DNA of 60,221 nt. It comes from Lawsonibacter sp900766145 (GTDB lineage: Bacteria; Bacillota; Clostridia; Oscillospirales; Oscillospiraceae). The translations under genes and the position numbers were made by a program. Of the stretch, positions 24,785-34,660 are shown piece after piece. The notes beneath the pieces were generated by a model that worked only from the letters and a program-made list of their open reading frames with translations, was not told the origin of the DNA and did not search any database. Every line of letters begins with the position of its first letter. Position 1 is the first letter of the stretch. Location: NCBI RefSeq assembly GCF_030372275.1, contig NZ_JAUDDJ010000016.1. One strand, 5' to 3'.

Positions 24785-25729
24785 TCAGTCCTCCTTTGTC
24801 TCTTCCGCCTGCTCCTGCTGAGCCTTGAGGCGATTTACGTAAAGATCGTTCTTGTCGTGGGGGCGGAAACGGTTCCAGAGCAGGATGCCACCCGCCACCA
24901 CAAAGCACACCGCCGCCACTAGCTGGGACACCCGGATGGAACTGCCCACAAAGAGGTAGAGGCTGTCGGTGCGCAGGCCTTCGATCCAGGCCCGGCCCAG
25001 GCCGTACCAGGCCAGGTAGAACAGGAAGCACTCCCCGTCGTAGCGTCTCCACTTTTTCCCCAGGAAATATACCAGGATGAGGCCCACAAAGTTCCAGGCC
25101 GACTCATAGAAGAAAGTGGGGTGGACGCCCAGCGCGCCGCTGAGGATGGCCTCATACCCCGCCTGGTCCACATAGCCCTTGGAAAACATCTCGGCCGCGA
25201 TGGACTCCGAGCACATCCGCCAGGGCAGCGTGGTGGCGCTGCCGTAGGCCTCCACGTTCATGAAGTTGCCCCACCGGCCGATGAGCTGGCCGATAAACAG
25301 GCCGTGCACGCCCACATCGGCAAAGGCCAGGAAATTGATGTTCCGCACCTTACAGAAGATGAGCAGAACGATGACCGAGGAGATGATGGCCCCGTAGATG
25401 GCCAGGCCGCCGTCGCTGTAACGCAGGATGGCCGCCCAGTTCAGAGAGCCGTCCTCCCGCTGGTAGAGCCCCAGGTTAAAGATCACATAGTAGGCCCGGA
25501 TGGCGATGAGGGCCGCCGGGACGGCAAAGAGCATCATGTCCAGGATGTGGTCGGGGACGATGCCGTAGCGGGGGGCCCACCGCATACACAGGTAGACCGC
25601 CAGCAGCAGACCGGAGACGATAATGACACCGTACCAGTAGACGGGCCGGTCGATGATGGGAATGGTGAAGGCCACCCGGTTGAGGGTAAACTCCAGTCCC
25701 AGACCGGGGAAGGTCACTACATGGGTCAT
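24785..25729 (-). CDS. lgt: Prolipoprotein diacylglyceryl transferase
   Basis: A 314-residue membrane enzyme that adds diacylglycerol to the lipobox cysteine of exported lipoproteins. Seven membrane segments and the signature QLIGRWGNFMNVEAYG (essential Arg and Asn) and YWYGVIIVSG are present. A cytosolic C-terminal tail (RFRPHDKNDLYVNRLKAQQEQAEETKED) is longer than in many homologues. The start overlaps the stop of the upstream peptidase gene (ATGA). Confidence 0.93.
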   Translation of the reverse strand: MTHVVTFPGLGLEFTLNRVAFTIPIIDRPVYWYGVIIVSGLLLAVYLCMRWAPRYGIVPDHILDMMLFAVPAALIAIRAYYVIFNLGLYQREDGSLNWAAILRYSDGGLAIYGAIISSVIVLLIFCKVRNINFLAFADVGVHGLFIGQLIGRWGNFMNVEAYGSATTLPWRMCSESIAAEMFSKGYVDQAGYEAILSGALGVHPTFFYESAWNFVGLILVYFLGKKWRRYDGECFLFYLAWYGLGRAWIEGLRTDSLYLFVGSSIRVSQLVAAVCFVVAGGILLWNRFRPHDKNDLYVNRLKAQQEQAEETKED

Positions 25730-27009
25730 TTCGCTGCCTCCTCTCCCGGACGGACCACCGACAGGGCGGTGCGCTCCGGCGTCACCCAACGGGCAATCAG
25801 GTGTTCCACGTCTGCCTTCTCAATGGTGTCAAACAGGCGGGGGAAGTCCAGCAGGTCGGACCCGGCAAAAAAACTCTGGGCCTGACCCACACACAGGGTC
25901 TCAAAGGAGTTAAGGCTGCGCACCTTGCCGCCGTAGCTGCCCTTTTTGATGCGCCGCCACAGGTCGGGGTCTACCCCCTCCCGGACAATCCGCTCCGCCT
26001 CCTGCTGCACCGCCTGGCGCACCGCCTCCGGGTCCCTGGACTCGCCTCCGGCAGCCAGGAAGGCTGCGCCGGGCACTGCCTCGTAGCCGTAGGCAAAGTT
26101 GCGGTTGATGAGTCCCTCCCGGTAGAGCCGGGCATACAGGGGGGTGGAGTTGCCCAGCAGCGCCTCACAGGCCAGCTCGCCCAGCAGCTCCTGCCGTGCT
26201 CCCGCCTCGCCCCGCTCCGGGGCGTCGCCCTTATAGCCCAGCTGGAAAATGGGGATAGACACCTCCATGGTCTCCTCCACCCGGCTCTGGGCCACCTGCT
26301 CCGGCTCCTGGGGGCCGTAGTCCCGCCCGGCGATGGGGCCCGCTTCTTTGGGCAAAATCTCCCGGGCAATGTCACAGATCTTCTTCGCTTCCACGTTGCC
26401 TGCCACGCACAGAACCATGTTGGCCGGGTCGTAGAAGGCCTTGTGACAGGCGTAGAGGGTCTCGGGGGTGATCTCTGCGATGGACTCCACGCTGCCCGCC
26501 ACGCTCAGGCGGATGGGGTGGTGCTGATACAGGGCGGCCATCAGGTTAGTAAACACCTTCCAGTCCGGGTTGTCCTGAATCATGCCGATCTCCTGGCCGA
26601 TGATACCCCGCTCCTTGTCCACGCTCTCCTGGGTAAACCAGGGCTGGGAGACGAAGGAGAGGAGAATGCGCAGGTTTTCTTCAAATTTCTCGGTGGATTC
26701 AAAGTAGTAACCGGTGATGGCGCTGGAGGTAAAGGCGTTGGGGCTGGCCCCGTTGGCGGCCAAGTCCTGAAGGGCGTTGCCCTCCTTGGTGTCAAACATC
26801 TTATGCTCCAGGTAGTGGGCCACTCCGGCGGGGCTGTCTGTCCACACCCCGTCCAGGCAGAAGCGCACATCCATGCCTCCGTAATTGGTGGCAAAGAAGG
26901 CGTAGCCCTTTTGAAACTCCGGCTTGGGGAAGACGCACACGGTGAGGCCGTTTTCCAGCTTCTCCCGGTACATCTGCTCCCCGACCCGGTCAAATGTCAG
27001 CTGTTCCAT
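25726..27009 (-). CDS. M16 zinc peptidase, YfmH-like active subunit
   Basis: A 427-residue insulinase-family protein. The inverted zinc motif HYLEH lies at residues 65-69, with the third ligand region KERGIIGQEI near 135-145. The second half is the usual non-catalytic M16 repeat. It starts one base after its paralogue's stop, so the two are likely a heteromeric peptidase as with YfmF/YfmH in Bacillus. Substrates are unknown; the link to lgt and folD in the operon is positional only. Confidence 0.87.
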   Translation of the reverse strand: MEQLTFDRVGEQMYREKLENGLTVCVFPKPEFQKGYAFFATNYGGMDVRFCLDGVWTDSPAGVAHYLEHKMFDTKEGNALQDLAANGASPNAFTSSAITGYYFESTEKFEENLRILLSFVSQPWFTQESVDKERGIIGQEIGMIQDNPDWKVFTNLMAALYQHHPIRLSVAGSVESIAEITPETLYACHKAFYDPANMVLCVAGNVEAKKICDIAREILPKEAGPIAGRDYGPQEPEQVAQSRVEETMEVSIPIFQLGYKGDAPERGEAGARQELLGELACEALLGNSTPLYARLYREGLINRNFAYGYEAVPGAAFLAAGGESRDPEAVRQAVQQEAERIVREGVDPDLWRRIKKGSYGGKVRSLNSFETLCVGQAQSFFAGSDLLDFPRLFDTIEKADVEHLIARWVTPERTALSVVRPGEEAAK

Positions 27010-27010
27010 G

Positions 27011-28294
27011 TCAGCCCTCCCGTCCTCTCAGGAAATAAATGGTGTCCAGCTCCAGCTTTTGGGCGGCGGCGGCCACCTGCTCTTTGGTAACCCGGCGGAT
27101 GCCCTCCACCAGCTCTTCGATGCCGGTATCCAGACCGGCCACGCTCTGGCCCAGCCAGAACTCCTCCAGCCGTCCCTGGTCATCCAGGGTGCTGCGGTGT
27201 CCGTTTACCAGGATGCTGCGGGTCCCCTCCAGCTCCCAGTCCTCGATCTCGCCCCGGCGGATGGACTCCAGCTGGGAGAGGATCTCCGCCCGGGCGGTGT
27301 CGTATTTGTCAAACTCGATGCCCGAGGACACCAGCAGCAACCCCTTCATCTTCTCCAGGGTGGAGCTGGCGTAGTAACAGAGAGACAGCTTCTCTCTTAC
27401 ATTTAAAAACAGCCGGGACATGGTGGTACCGCCGAACAGGGCGTTGAGCACCGTCAGGGCGGGGTAGTCCTCCTCCCAGCAGGTGATACCGCCGGTGCGG
27501 AAACCCATGGCCAGCTTGCCCTGTGTCACGTCCAGCCGCTCCTCCACATACCGGGGCTCCGCGCCGCCGTGGAGGGCCACCTCGCACTCCGGGCACACCC
27601 GTTCCCGAACCTGGGGCAGCCCAGCCAGAGCCTGGCGCATGGCCTGCTCCACTCGCTCCGGCTCAGCAGAGCCGCAGTAGTAGAGTTCGATCTGGGCGGT
27701 GGCAAGCAGGGTCTGATACCGCTCCCACAGGCTCTGGGGCGTGATGGCCTCCACATGGGCCACGTCGCCCAGCTTATCCACGCCGAAGGCCTCCTCCCGG
27801 CACATCTCCTCCACCAGGCGGTGGGTGGCGTAGCGGCGCTTGTCGTTCCTCTGGGCCCGGATACGGGCGATCAGGTTCTCCTTCTCCCCCCGGGTGTAGT
27901 CGGGGCAGAAGCATCCCTCATAGGTATAGGGCCGCAGCAGCAGCTCGCCCAGCAGGGCAGCCGCCCCCTCCAGGACGGTCTCCCCCTCCAGGGTGTAGGC
28001 GTCGTCCAGGAAGCTGGCCACAAAGCCCACGCACTGGGTCTCGCCCTTCTTCCGCACCACCGGCTCGATGGCGCCGCCGTACAGCTCGTCCAGGGCCGCC
28101 GACAGGGACTCCAGGTCGGGGTGGTCCGCCGTACCCTGGCGCAGTACCGCCGGGATCAGGGCGTTCGCCCCGGCCGTCTCCCGGTTCAGAGGCGTCATCA
28201 GGGTCACCGACAGGTAGGCACTTTTGAACTTGCCCGTGTGGATGCTCCGCAGCCACACCCCGGGCATCAGCTCCCGCCGTGTTACTTCACTCAT
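27011..28294 (-). CDS. M16-family homologue lacking the zinc motif, YfmF-like
   Basis: A 427-residue M16 fold protein. The position where the active subunit has HXXEH instead reads DLESLSAALDELYGG, so the zinc site is missing. The C-terminal half (FLNVREKLSLCYYASS) is well conserved. It probably serves as the partner of the active peptidase encoded next. First gene of a four-gene operon with a strong promoter; AAAGGA precedes the ATG. Confidence 0.85.
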   Translation of the reverse strand: MSEVTRRELMPGVWLRSIHTGKFKSAYLSVTLMTPLNRETAGANALIPAVLRQGTADHPDLESLSAALDELYGGAIEPVVRKKGETQCVGFVASFLDDAYTLEGETVLEGAAALLGELLLRPYTYEGCFCPDYTRGEKENLIARIRAQRNDKRRYATHRLVEEMCREEAFGVDKLGDVAHVEAITPQSLWERYQTLLATAQIELYYCGSAEPERVEQAMRQALAGLPQVRERVCPECEVALHGGAEPRYVEERLDVTQGKLAMGFRTGGITCWEEDYPALTVLNALFGGTTMSRLFLNVREKLSLCYYASSTLEKMKGLLLVSSGIEFDKYDTARAEILSQLESIRRGEIEDWELEGTRSILVNGHRSTLDDQGRLEEFWLGQSVAGLDTGIEELVEGIRRVTKEQVAAAAQKLELDTIYFLRGREG

Positions 28295-28378
28295 TTGGAA
28301 TGGTCCTTTCTTTCGGAAAATTTCTCCGCGGGATCTCTGCGCCCAAAAAGTCTGGCGCACATTTCCTCAATGGACAAT

Positions 28379-28407
28379 ATCATACCATGCTTTCTTGGGA
28401 AAAGCAA
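28379..28407 (-). promoter_or_regulatory. Promoter of the M16-lgt-folD operon
   Basis: On the minus strand TTGCTT (28402-28407) and TATGAT (28379-28384) are 17 bases apart, leaving a leader of about 80 bases. Confidence 0.65.
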
Positions 28408-28496
28408 AACTTTCCTCTTGCCCATCCGCCTCCCATTCTGCCCCCGCTCTCGGGGAATATACCAAAAACCGGCCCGGTTTCCAACCATTTTTCAGG

Positions 28497-28525
28497 TTGA
28501 CAAACGAGACCAAATATGGTATGAT
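28497..28525 (+). promoter_or_regulatory. Promoter of ylxM-ffh
   Basis: A perfect TTGACA (28497-28502) and TATGAT (28520-28525), spacer 17 bases, about 50 bases before the ylxM start. Confidence 0.75.
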
Positions 28526-28576
28526 TCCGCTTGTAAAGTTTTTGAACTTTACATTATCACGAGAGGAGGCCTCCCT

Positions 28577-28942
28577 TTGAAGAGTCAGGCATACCGTATG
28601 GCTCTGCTGTACGACTTTTACGGCGACGTGCTCACCGAACGCCAGAAGGAGTTTTATGATCTCTACTACAACGAGGACCTCTCTCTGGCTGAGATCGCAG
28701 AAAACAACGGCATCACCCGCCAGGGTGTGCGGGATGTGATCGTCCGGGCGGAGGGTATTCTCTCCGATCTGGAGGACAAGACCGGTCTCATCAAGCGCTT
28801 CCACGCCATGCAAAAGCAGCTGCAGGAGATCGAGCAGGCTGCCGGCGAGATTCTGGAGCGCTCCCATCGCTACGACGACCCCCAGCTGGAGGCCCTGGCT
28901 GTGAAAATCCAGGACATTGCCAAGCTGATGGAGAAGGAGTAA
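28577..28942 (+). CDS. ylxM: YlxM-family HTH protein associated with the signal recognition particle
   Basis: A 121-residue protein with a sigma-70 region-4-like helix-turn-helix (LTERQKEFYDLYYNEDLSLAEIAENNGITRQGVRDVI), typical of YlxM/p13 proteins encoded beside ffh. I assign a TTG start because GGAGG lies seven bases upstream; the first ATG is seven codons further in. A charged C-terminal helix follows. It is co-transcribed with ffh, three bases apart. Confidence 0.88.
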   Translation: MKSQAYRMALLYDFYGDVLTERQKEFYDLYYNEDLSLAEIAENNGITRQGVRDVIVRAEGILSDLEDKTGLIKRFHAMQKQLQEIEQAAGEILERSHRYDDPQLEALAVKIQDIAKLMEKE

Positions 28943-28945
28943 CCC

Positions 28946-30325
<1,380 letters not shown>

Positions 30326-30394
30326 CTTTCCCTGTTGGTGAAGCGTGGTACACGCTTTCCATATATGAAACAAATTCTTTGGAGGTGAATATAA

Positions 30395-30634
30395 ATGGTC
30401 AAGATCAGACTGCGCCGTATGGGCGCGAAGAAGGCTCCCTTCTACCGCATCGTGGTGGCTGACTCCCGCTATCCCCGTGACGGCCGTTTCATCGAGGAGA
30501 TCGGCACTTACAATCCCGTCGTCAACCCCGCTGAGCTGAAGGTGGACGTGGACCGCGCCCAGGCCTGGATCAAGACCGGCGCTCAGCCCACTGAGACCGT
30601 TCGTGATCTGCTGAAAAAAGCCGGCGCACTTTAA
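30395..30634 (+). CDS. rpsP: Ribosomal protein S16
   Basis: A 79-residue protein of the small ribosomal subunit, starting MVKIRLRRMGAKKAPFYRIVVADSR and carrying the IGTYNP signature. AGGTG lies before the ATG. It leads a short operon with khpA, 18 bases downstream. A small AAGCGTG/CACGCTT hairpin lies in the ffh-rpsP gap. Confidence 0.96.
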   Translation: MVKIRLRRMGAKKAPFYRIVVADSRYPRDGRFIEEIGTYNPVVNPAELKVDVDRAQAWIKTGAQPTETVRDLLKKAGAL

Positions 30635-30652
30635 GGCTGGAGGTCTTGCACA

Positions 30653-30883
30653 ATGAAAGAGCTTCTGACCTATGTGGCCCGGAATCTGGTGGATCATCCG
30701 GAGCAGGTGTCCGTCACGGAGATTGATGCCGACGGCGAGACCATTCTGGAGCTGCGCGTGGCTCCGGAGGACACCGGTAAGGTGATCGGTCGCCAGGGCC
30801 GCATCGCCAAAGAGATCCGCACATTGATTCGCTCCGTGGCCCAGCGGTCCGGTAAGCGCGTCTCGGTGGAGATCGTTGATTAA
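30653..30883 (+). CDS. khpA: KH-domain RNA-binding protein KhpA
   Basis: A 76-residue single KH-domain protein. The GXXG loop is in VIGRQGRIAKEIRTLI. KhpA works with KhpB in Firmicutes RNA metabolism and cell-size control. It normally sits between rpsP and rimM, as here, but a terminator hairpin separates it from rimM. Confidence 0.93.
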   Translation: MKELLTYVARNLVDHPEQVSVTEIDADGETILELRVAPEDTGKVIGRQGRIAKEIRTLIRSVAQRSGKRVSVEIVD

Positions 30884-30904
30884 AGGGCTTCGACCCAAAC
30901 ACGT

Positions 30905-30935
30905 CTGGCGCAGGGATTCCTGCGCCAGTGTTTTT
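30905..30935 (+). terminator. Intrinsic terminator between khpA and rimM
   Basis: CTGGCGCAGG (30905-30914) pairs with CCTGCGCCAG (30919-30928) around GATT, followed by five T residues at 30931-30935. It would lower rimM expression relative to rpsP, unless read through. Confidence 0.8.
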
Positions 30936-30957
30936 ATCCCGAAGGAGGTACCCGCTT

Positions 30958-31455
30958 ATGAAAGAACAATATCTGGAAGTGGGAAAGATCACCAACGTCC
31001 ATGGTCTGATGGGCGAGGTGCGGGTCCAGCCCTGGGCCGACTCCCCCGACTTTCTGTGCCAGTTTAAAACACTCTATGTGGATAAGACCCACTGGCCCGT
31101 CCAGGTGGAGCGGGCCCGGGTCCATAAAAATATGGTGATCCTCAAGCTCAATGGGGTCACCGATGTGAACGGCGCGCTGGCTATGCGCAACGCAGTGCTC
31201 TACATTGACCGGGATGACGCCAATCTCCCCAAGGGCAGCTTCTTCCTGGCCGACATCTACGGCCTGGAGGTGCGGGACGCAGAGACCGACGAGGTTCTTG
31301 GCAAAGTTGCCGACATCCTCACTCCCCCCGCCAACAACGTGTATGTGGTGCGGGGCGGCAAGCGGGAGATCATGATCCCGGCGGTAGACCAGTTCGTCAA
31401 GGAGATCAACGTGGACGAGGGCTATATGAAGGTAGCTCTCATCGAAGGCATGTAA
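30958..31455 (+). CDS. rimM: 16S rRNA processing protein RimM
   Basis: A 165-residue assembly factor that binds S19 and helps mature the 30S head. An N-terminal beta-barrel (YLEVGKITNVHGLMGEVRV) and a C-terminal PRC-barrel (KGSFFLADIYGLEV...EIMIPAVDQFV) are complete. GAAGGAGG is well placed before the ATG at 30958. trmD and rplS, which usually follow, are absent here; a terminator comes next. Confidence 0.95.
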   Translation: MKEQYLEVGKITNVHGLMGEVRVQPWADSPDFLCQFKTLYVDKTHWPVQVERARVHKNMVILKLNGVTDVNGALAMRNAVLYIDRDDANLPKGSFFLADIYGLEVRDAETDEVLGKVADILTPPANNVYVVRGGKREIMIPAVDQFVKEINVDEGYMKVALIEGM

Positions 31456-31491
31456 AAAAGATGGCTTCCCGGGCGGGAAGCCATCTTTTTT
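31454..31491. terminator. Bidirectional terminator after rimM
   Basis: AAAAAAGATGGCTTCCC (31454-31470) pairs with GGGAAGCCATCTTTTTT (31475-31491) around GGGC. It serves both rimM and the convergent DUF4317 gene, overlapping the latter's stop codon. Confidence 0.93.
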
Positions 31492-32623
31492 ATTCTTGGA
31501 TCTGGACGGGCACACCGTTGAGCTCTACGCCCTCCTCCACCCGCACCAGGATATACTTCACCCCGTTGAGCACCCGGGTCTGGACCAGGTCGCTGCGGTC
31601 GGGGTTCACCTTGATGGTCACATCGGCGGTTTTCAGCTCCACCCGCTTGGGGTCCACCAGGTTGCGGGGACTGAGCTGAGCGTCCGCACCGAAGGCCTCG
31701 TCATATTTGCCCTCAAAGGCATCCATATGTTCCTGAGAGACGCCGTTGGCCGACAGAGCCTGCCGCACCTCCCGCTTGCCTATCACCAGAGGCTGAGGCT
31801 CGTGGCTCTCCTTGTGGTCCTCCATGAGGCCGCACAGCTGGTCGTGGACCGCCTGGACTACCTCGTAGCTGCACTCCTCTCCCAGGGTATCGGAGAGCAC
31901 GGAGGCAAAGGTGGCCTTCTGAGTCTCGGCAGGCATGGGGGCCGGGGTGTGAAACAGCACATCAATGAGCGCCTCGTGGACATCCTGCACGTCCTTGGAG
32001 TAGTACAGGGCGTTATAGAGGTTGGTGCTGCGGTCATCAAAGGCAGGGAACAGGAAGCCCATCTCGGGCTGAGCCACCACCCAGTCGGGAGACAGATTGT
32101 GGAACTGGTTCTCCTGCACCGAGTAGCTGAGAGCGGGTTTCGTCTCCTTGATGGGGCAGATGCTGCACAGAATGTAGGAGTAGACCTCCGAGGAGCTGTC
32201 CTCCAACTCCTCCCCGTCCTTGGCCTTGTAGGGCACGTCGTAGGCATCATGGACCAGGAGGACCAGGTAGTTGGTCTCCAGCTCTACCGCTCCGATCACC
32301 TTGTGGAAGAAGGCCTGCACCGCCTCCTCGTCCTGGAGCTGGGAGCCCCGCAGATCCATGAGCAGCTTGTGCTCTGCCCCACTCACCACCTGCTGAGTCT
32401 CAAAAGTGATGTCCAGCAGGTTCTTGCCCAAGGTTCCCGACAGGGTCTTTTTTAGCAGACCCAGGATCTTCTCATTCTCCTCCTGGGTCATCACTCCCAG
32501 GGATTGGTCAAACTGGGAGATGATCTCCCCGTTTTGATTCACATAGCACCCACGCACGTGGGAAATGCCGCTCCGGTCCTGCCGGAAGCGCCGGCGGAGC
32601 TCCGCCACTTCTTTTTCGTTCAT
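31490..32623 (-). CDS. DUF4317 family protein
   Basis: A 377-residue soluble protein that begins MNEKEVAELRRRFRQDRSGIS and includes HVRGCYVNQNGEI, typical of the Clostridia DUF4317 family. No catalytic motif, membrane segment or signal peptide is evident. The C-terminal part has KVNPDRSDLVQTRVLNG. Its role is unknown; it is a single-gene transcript between two insulated units. Confidence 0.8.
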   Translation of the reverse strand: MNEKEVAELRRRFRQDRSGISHVRGCYVNQNGEIISQFDQSLGVMTQEENEKILGLLKKTLSGTLGKNLLDITFETQQVVSGAEHKLLMDLRGSQLQDEEAVQAFFHKVIGAVELETNYLVLLVHDAYDVPYKAKDGEELEDSSSEVYSYILCSICPIKETKPALSYSVQENQFHNLSPDWVVAQPEMGFLFPAFDDRSTNLYNALYYSKDVQDVHEALIDVLFHTPAPMPAETQKATFASVLSDTLGEECSYEVVQAVHDQLCGLMEDHKESHEPQPLVIGKREVRQALSANGVSQEHMDAFEGKYDEAFGADAQLSPRNLVDPKRVELKTADVTIKVNPDRSDLVQTRVLNGVKYILVRVEEGVELNGVPVQIQE

Positions 32624-32730
32624 GGAGTTTCCTTTCCTTGGCTCCCGACGGGCCAGTCGGGCCATTCTTTTGTCGCGGAGCCCATTATACCACAAAACCG
32701 CCCTTCTGGAGCGTGGAATTTGTCTGTCCC

Positions 32731-32758
32731 TTGCTTTTTCCGGAAATCGCGGTACAAT
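32731..32758 (+). promoter_or_regulatory. Promoter of the NifX-like gene
   Basis: TTGCTT (32731-32736) and TACAAT (32753-32758) with a 16-base spacer, 18 bases before the start. Confidence 0.55.
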
Positions 32759-32775
32759 ATACTTAGAGGTGTTGT

Positions 32776-33183
32776 ATGATGAAAATCGCGGTAACCTATG
32801 AAAATGGCCAGGTGTTCCAGCACTTCGGCCACTGCGAACAGTTTAAGCTCTATGAGGTTCAGGACGGCAAGGTCTTCTCCTCCCAGGTAGTCAGCGCAGT
32901 AGGCAGCGGCCACGGCGCTCTGGCTGGATTTTTGCGCCAGTACGGCGTAGATGTCCTCATCTGCGGCGGCATTGGTGGCGGCGCCCGCACCGCTTTGGCA
33001 GACGCCGGCATCCAGCTCTATCCCGGCGCTTCCGGTGACGCGGACAAGCAGATAGCCGACCTGCTGGCGGGCCAGCTGGCCTTTGACCCCGACACCCAGT
33101 GCAGCCACCACCATGGAGAGGACCACAACTGCGGCAGCCACTCCTGCGGCGAGGATAAGAACGGCTGCGCCGGCAACCACTGA
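32776..33183 (+). CDS. NifX/NifB-like metal-cluster-binding protein with His/Cys tail
   Basis: A 135-residue protein. Residues ~1-100 follow the dinitrogenase iron-molybdenum cofactor family (MKIAVTYENGQVFQHFGHCEQFKLYEV, GVDVLICGGIGGGARTAL). The C-terminal ~28 residues are dense in His and Cys (CSHHHGEDHNCGSHSC...CAGNH), a likely metal-binding tail. No nitrogenase genes are present; such proteins also occur in non-fixing anaerobes. I infer iron-sulfur or metal handling. Two adjacent ATG codons could start it. Confidence 0.8.
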   Translation: MMKIAVTYENGQVFQHFGHCEQFKLYEVQDGKVFSSQVVSAVGSGHGALAGFLRQYGVDVLICGGIGGGARTALADAGIQLYPGASGDADKQIADLLAGQLAFDPDTQCSHHHGEDHNCGSHSCGEDKNGCAGNH

Positions 33184-33240
33184 TCCTTTTCTTGAAAAGA
33201 AAAGGACCAAAAGAATTTTATGCTAAACTTCGTTTCGCCC
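33184..33240 (+). repeat. Two-hairpin stop-codon-adjacent repeat, copy A
   Basis: Begins directly after the NifX-like stop codon. TCCTTTTCTT pairs with AAGAAAAGGA, then CAAAAGAA-TTT-TGC leads to a second stem ending CTTCGTTTCGC. It matches copy B at 34661-34721 (opposite strand) over about 58 bases with few differences. Confidence 0.75.
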
Positions 33241-33263
33241 CGTTGTGCCTTACCAAATACCCT

Positions 33264-33302
33264 AAAAAATCCGTGACTGGAACATCCAGTCACGGATTTT
33301 TT
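33264..33302. terminator. Bidirectional terminator
   Basis: AAAAAATCCGTGACTGG pairs with CCAGTCACGGATTTTTT around AACAT, between the convergent NifX-like and HAD-like genes. Confidence 0.9.
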
Positions 33303-33732
33303 ATATGCTCTGGGTCATATCGGTGTAGTCGGAAATCACTTGGTGGGCCGCTCCCTCATCCTGGCCGGGCTGCCCCACAAAGACCAGGTACAGGTGTTCC
33401 TCCTCCGCTGCCCGCAGAGCTGCGGGGTTCGTGGTAAAGACCGCCGTGGCCCGAGGGGCAGTGCGCAGGCGCTTGACCGCCTTGTGGTACAGCTGAGGAT
33501 CGTCCAGCCCAGTGCCGTGCTCCTGGGCCTGCATGAAGCCCCGGAAATAGGAGGCCAGCCCTGCACCCTCCAGGGCGCGGCGGCATGCCTCCAGGGACTG
33601 GTCGGTGACGCCGTACATCCAGACCCCCTCCATCTTCATGACGGACAGGAACTCCTTTACGCCGGGCAGGGGCGCGCCGGAAGCGTCCAGCAGAGCGTCA
33701 GGCAGGTGAAAAATAGCTCCTTGCAGGCGCAT
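33301..33732 (-). CDS. Degenerate HAD-like protein
   Basis: A 143-residue protein that looks like a shortened beta-phosphoglucomutase-type HAD fold: GAIFHLPDALLDASG at the N-terminus, GVTDQSLEACRRALE mid-protein and AVFTTNPAALRAAEE towards the end. The nucleophilic Asp of the usual FDxDG motif is replaced (FHLPD), so classic phosphatase activity is unlikely. It starts immediately after the histidinol phosphatase stop. The role is unknown; it may bind a ligand or be a remnant. Confidence 0.65.
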   Translation of the reverse strand: MRLQGAIFHLPDALLDASGAPLPGVKEFLSVMKMEGVWMYGVTDQSLEACRRALEGAGLASYFRGFMQAQEHGTGLDDPQLYHKAVKRLRTAPRATAVFTTNPAALRAAEEEHLYLVFVGQPGQDEGAAHQVISDYTDMTQSI

Positions 33733-34569
33733 TTACTCTCTCCCCTTTCCAAACGTATCCCATCCCACCGGGCGCAGGCCGTCTTTGGTCCACAGGTTGG
33801 TGTGGGTAAAGCCTGCCGCCTGGGCTAGCTCCACCGCCTGGTCAAAGCCAAAGCACAGCTGGGGGGCGTGGTGACAGTCGGAGTTGAGGATGATCTCCCC
33901 GCCAAACTCCTGGAAACGGCGCAGCAGGGTTCCACCGGGATAGGGGGTGGTGCGGTAGCCCCGGGCGATGGCCCCGGTGTTCACCTCAAAGGCTACCCCC
34001 TGCTTTACCAGGTACTCCATAACCTCCAACGCCCGACGGAGATACCGGGGGCTGTCCTCATCGATGGTGTGGACCTGCTCGTTGAACTTAGTGACCAGGT
34101 CGAAGTGGCCGATCCACTGGCACCCCGTCTTTCGGGGCAGGTCGGCCACCAGGTCGTAGTAGGCATCGGTATAGCGATACCAATCGCCGCCGAAGCACTC
34201 ATCCACCGCCCGCTTGCTGTCCTGGGCGCTGGCATCCACATAGACGCACTGTCCCTCCCCCAGACGCAGACCGTGGACGGAGCCGATCACATAGTCCAGC
34301 CCCTCCGGCTTTTCTCCAAAGTAGTCCAGCTCCAGTCCCACAAAGATCTCCATCCGGTCCCGGTACTCCTCTTGAAGCTTCCGGGCGGTCTCCAGGTAGA
34401 CGGGCACATTAGCCCGGGACAGACAGAAATCCTGGGCGTACTCTTCAAAGCTGTGGCCGGAAAAGCCGAAGTGGGTCAGGCCCAGATCATAGGCCGCTGC
34501 CGCCATCTGAGCCAGGGTGCTCTTACCGTCGTCCAGAGTGGAGTGGGTGTGAAAATCGCCAAGCAGCAT
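33733..34569 (-). CDS. hisK: PHP-family histidinol-phosphatase
   Basis: A 278-residue metal-dependent phosphatase of the PHP superfamily, HisJ/HisK type. Metal ligands are visible in DFHTHST (His7, His9), GFSGHS, GLELDYF, GSVHGL, GHFDLV and NSDCHH. It dephosphorylates histidinol phosphate, the one step not covered by the ten-gene his operon upstream on the same strand. It is separated from hisE by a two-hairpin repeat. Other PHP substrates cannot be excluded, but the context is strong. Confidence 0.88.
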   Translation of the reverse strand: MLLGDFHTHSTLDDGKSTLAQMAAAAYDLGLTHFGFSGHSFEEYAQDFCLSRANVPVYLETARKLQEEYRDRMEIFVGLELDYFGEKPEGLDYVIGSVHGLRLGEGQCVYVDASAQDSKRAVDECFGGDWYRYTDAYYDLVADLPRKTGCQWIGHFDLVTKFNEQVHTIDEDSPRYLRRALEVMEYLVKQGVAFEVNTGAIARGYRTTPYPGGTLLRRFQEFGGEIILNSDCHHAPQLCFGFDQAVELAQAAGFTHTNLWTKDGLRPVGWDTFGKGRE

Positions 34570-34660
34570 GGTGGATTCTCCTTCCGCGGTATGTTTTTAA
34601 ATCATACAAGTTCGTGATGGGTTCCTGCCTTGGGATTTGCAACTCCTCTCAGGCAAGTGC

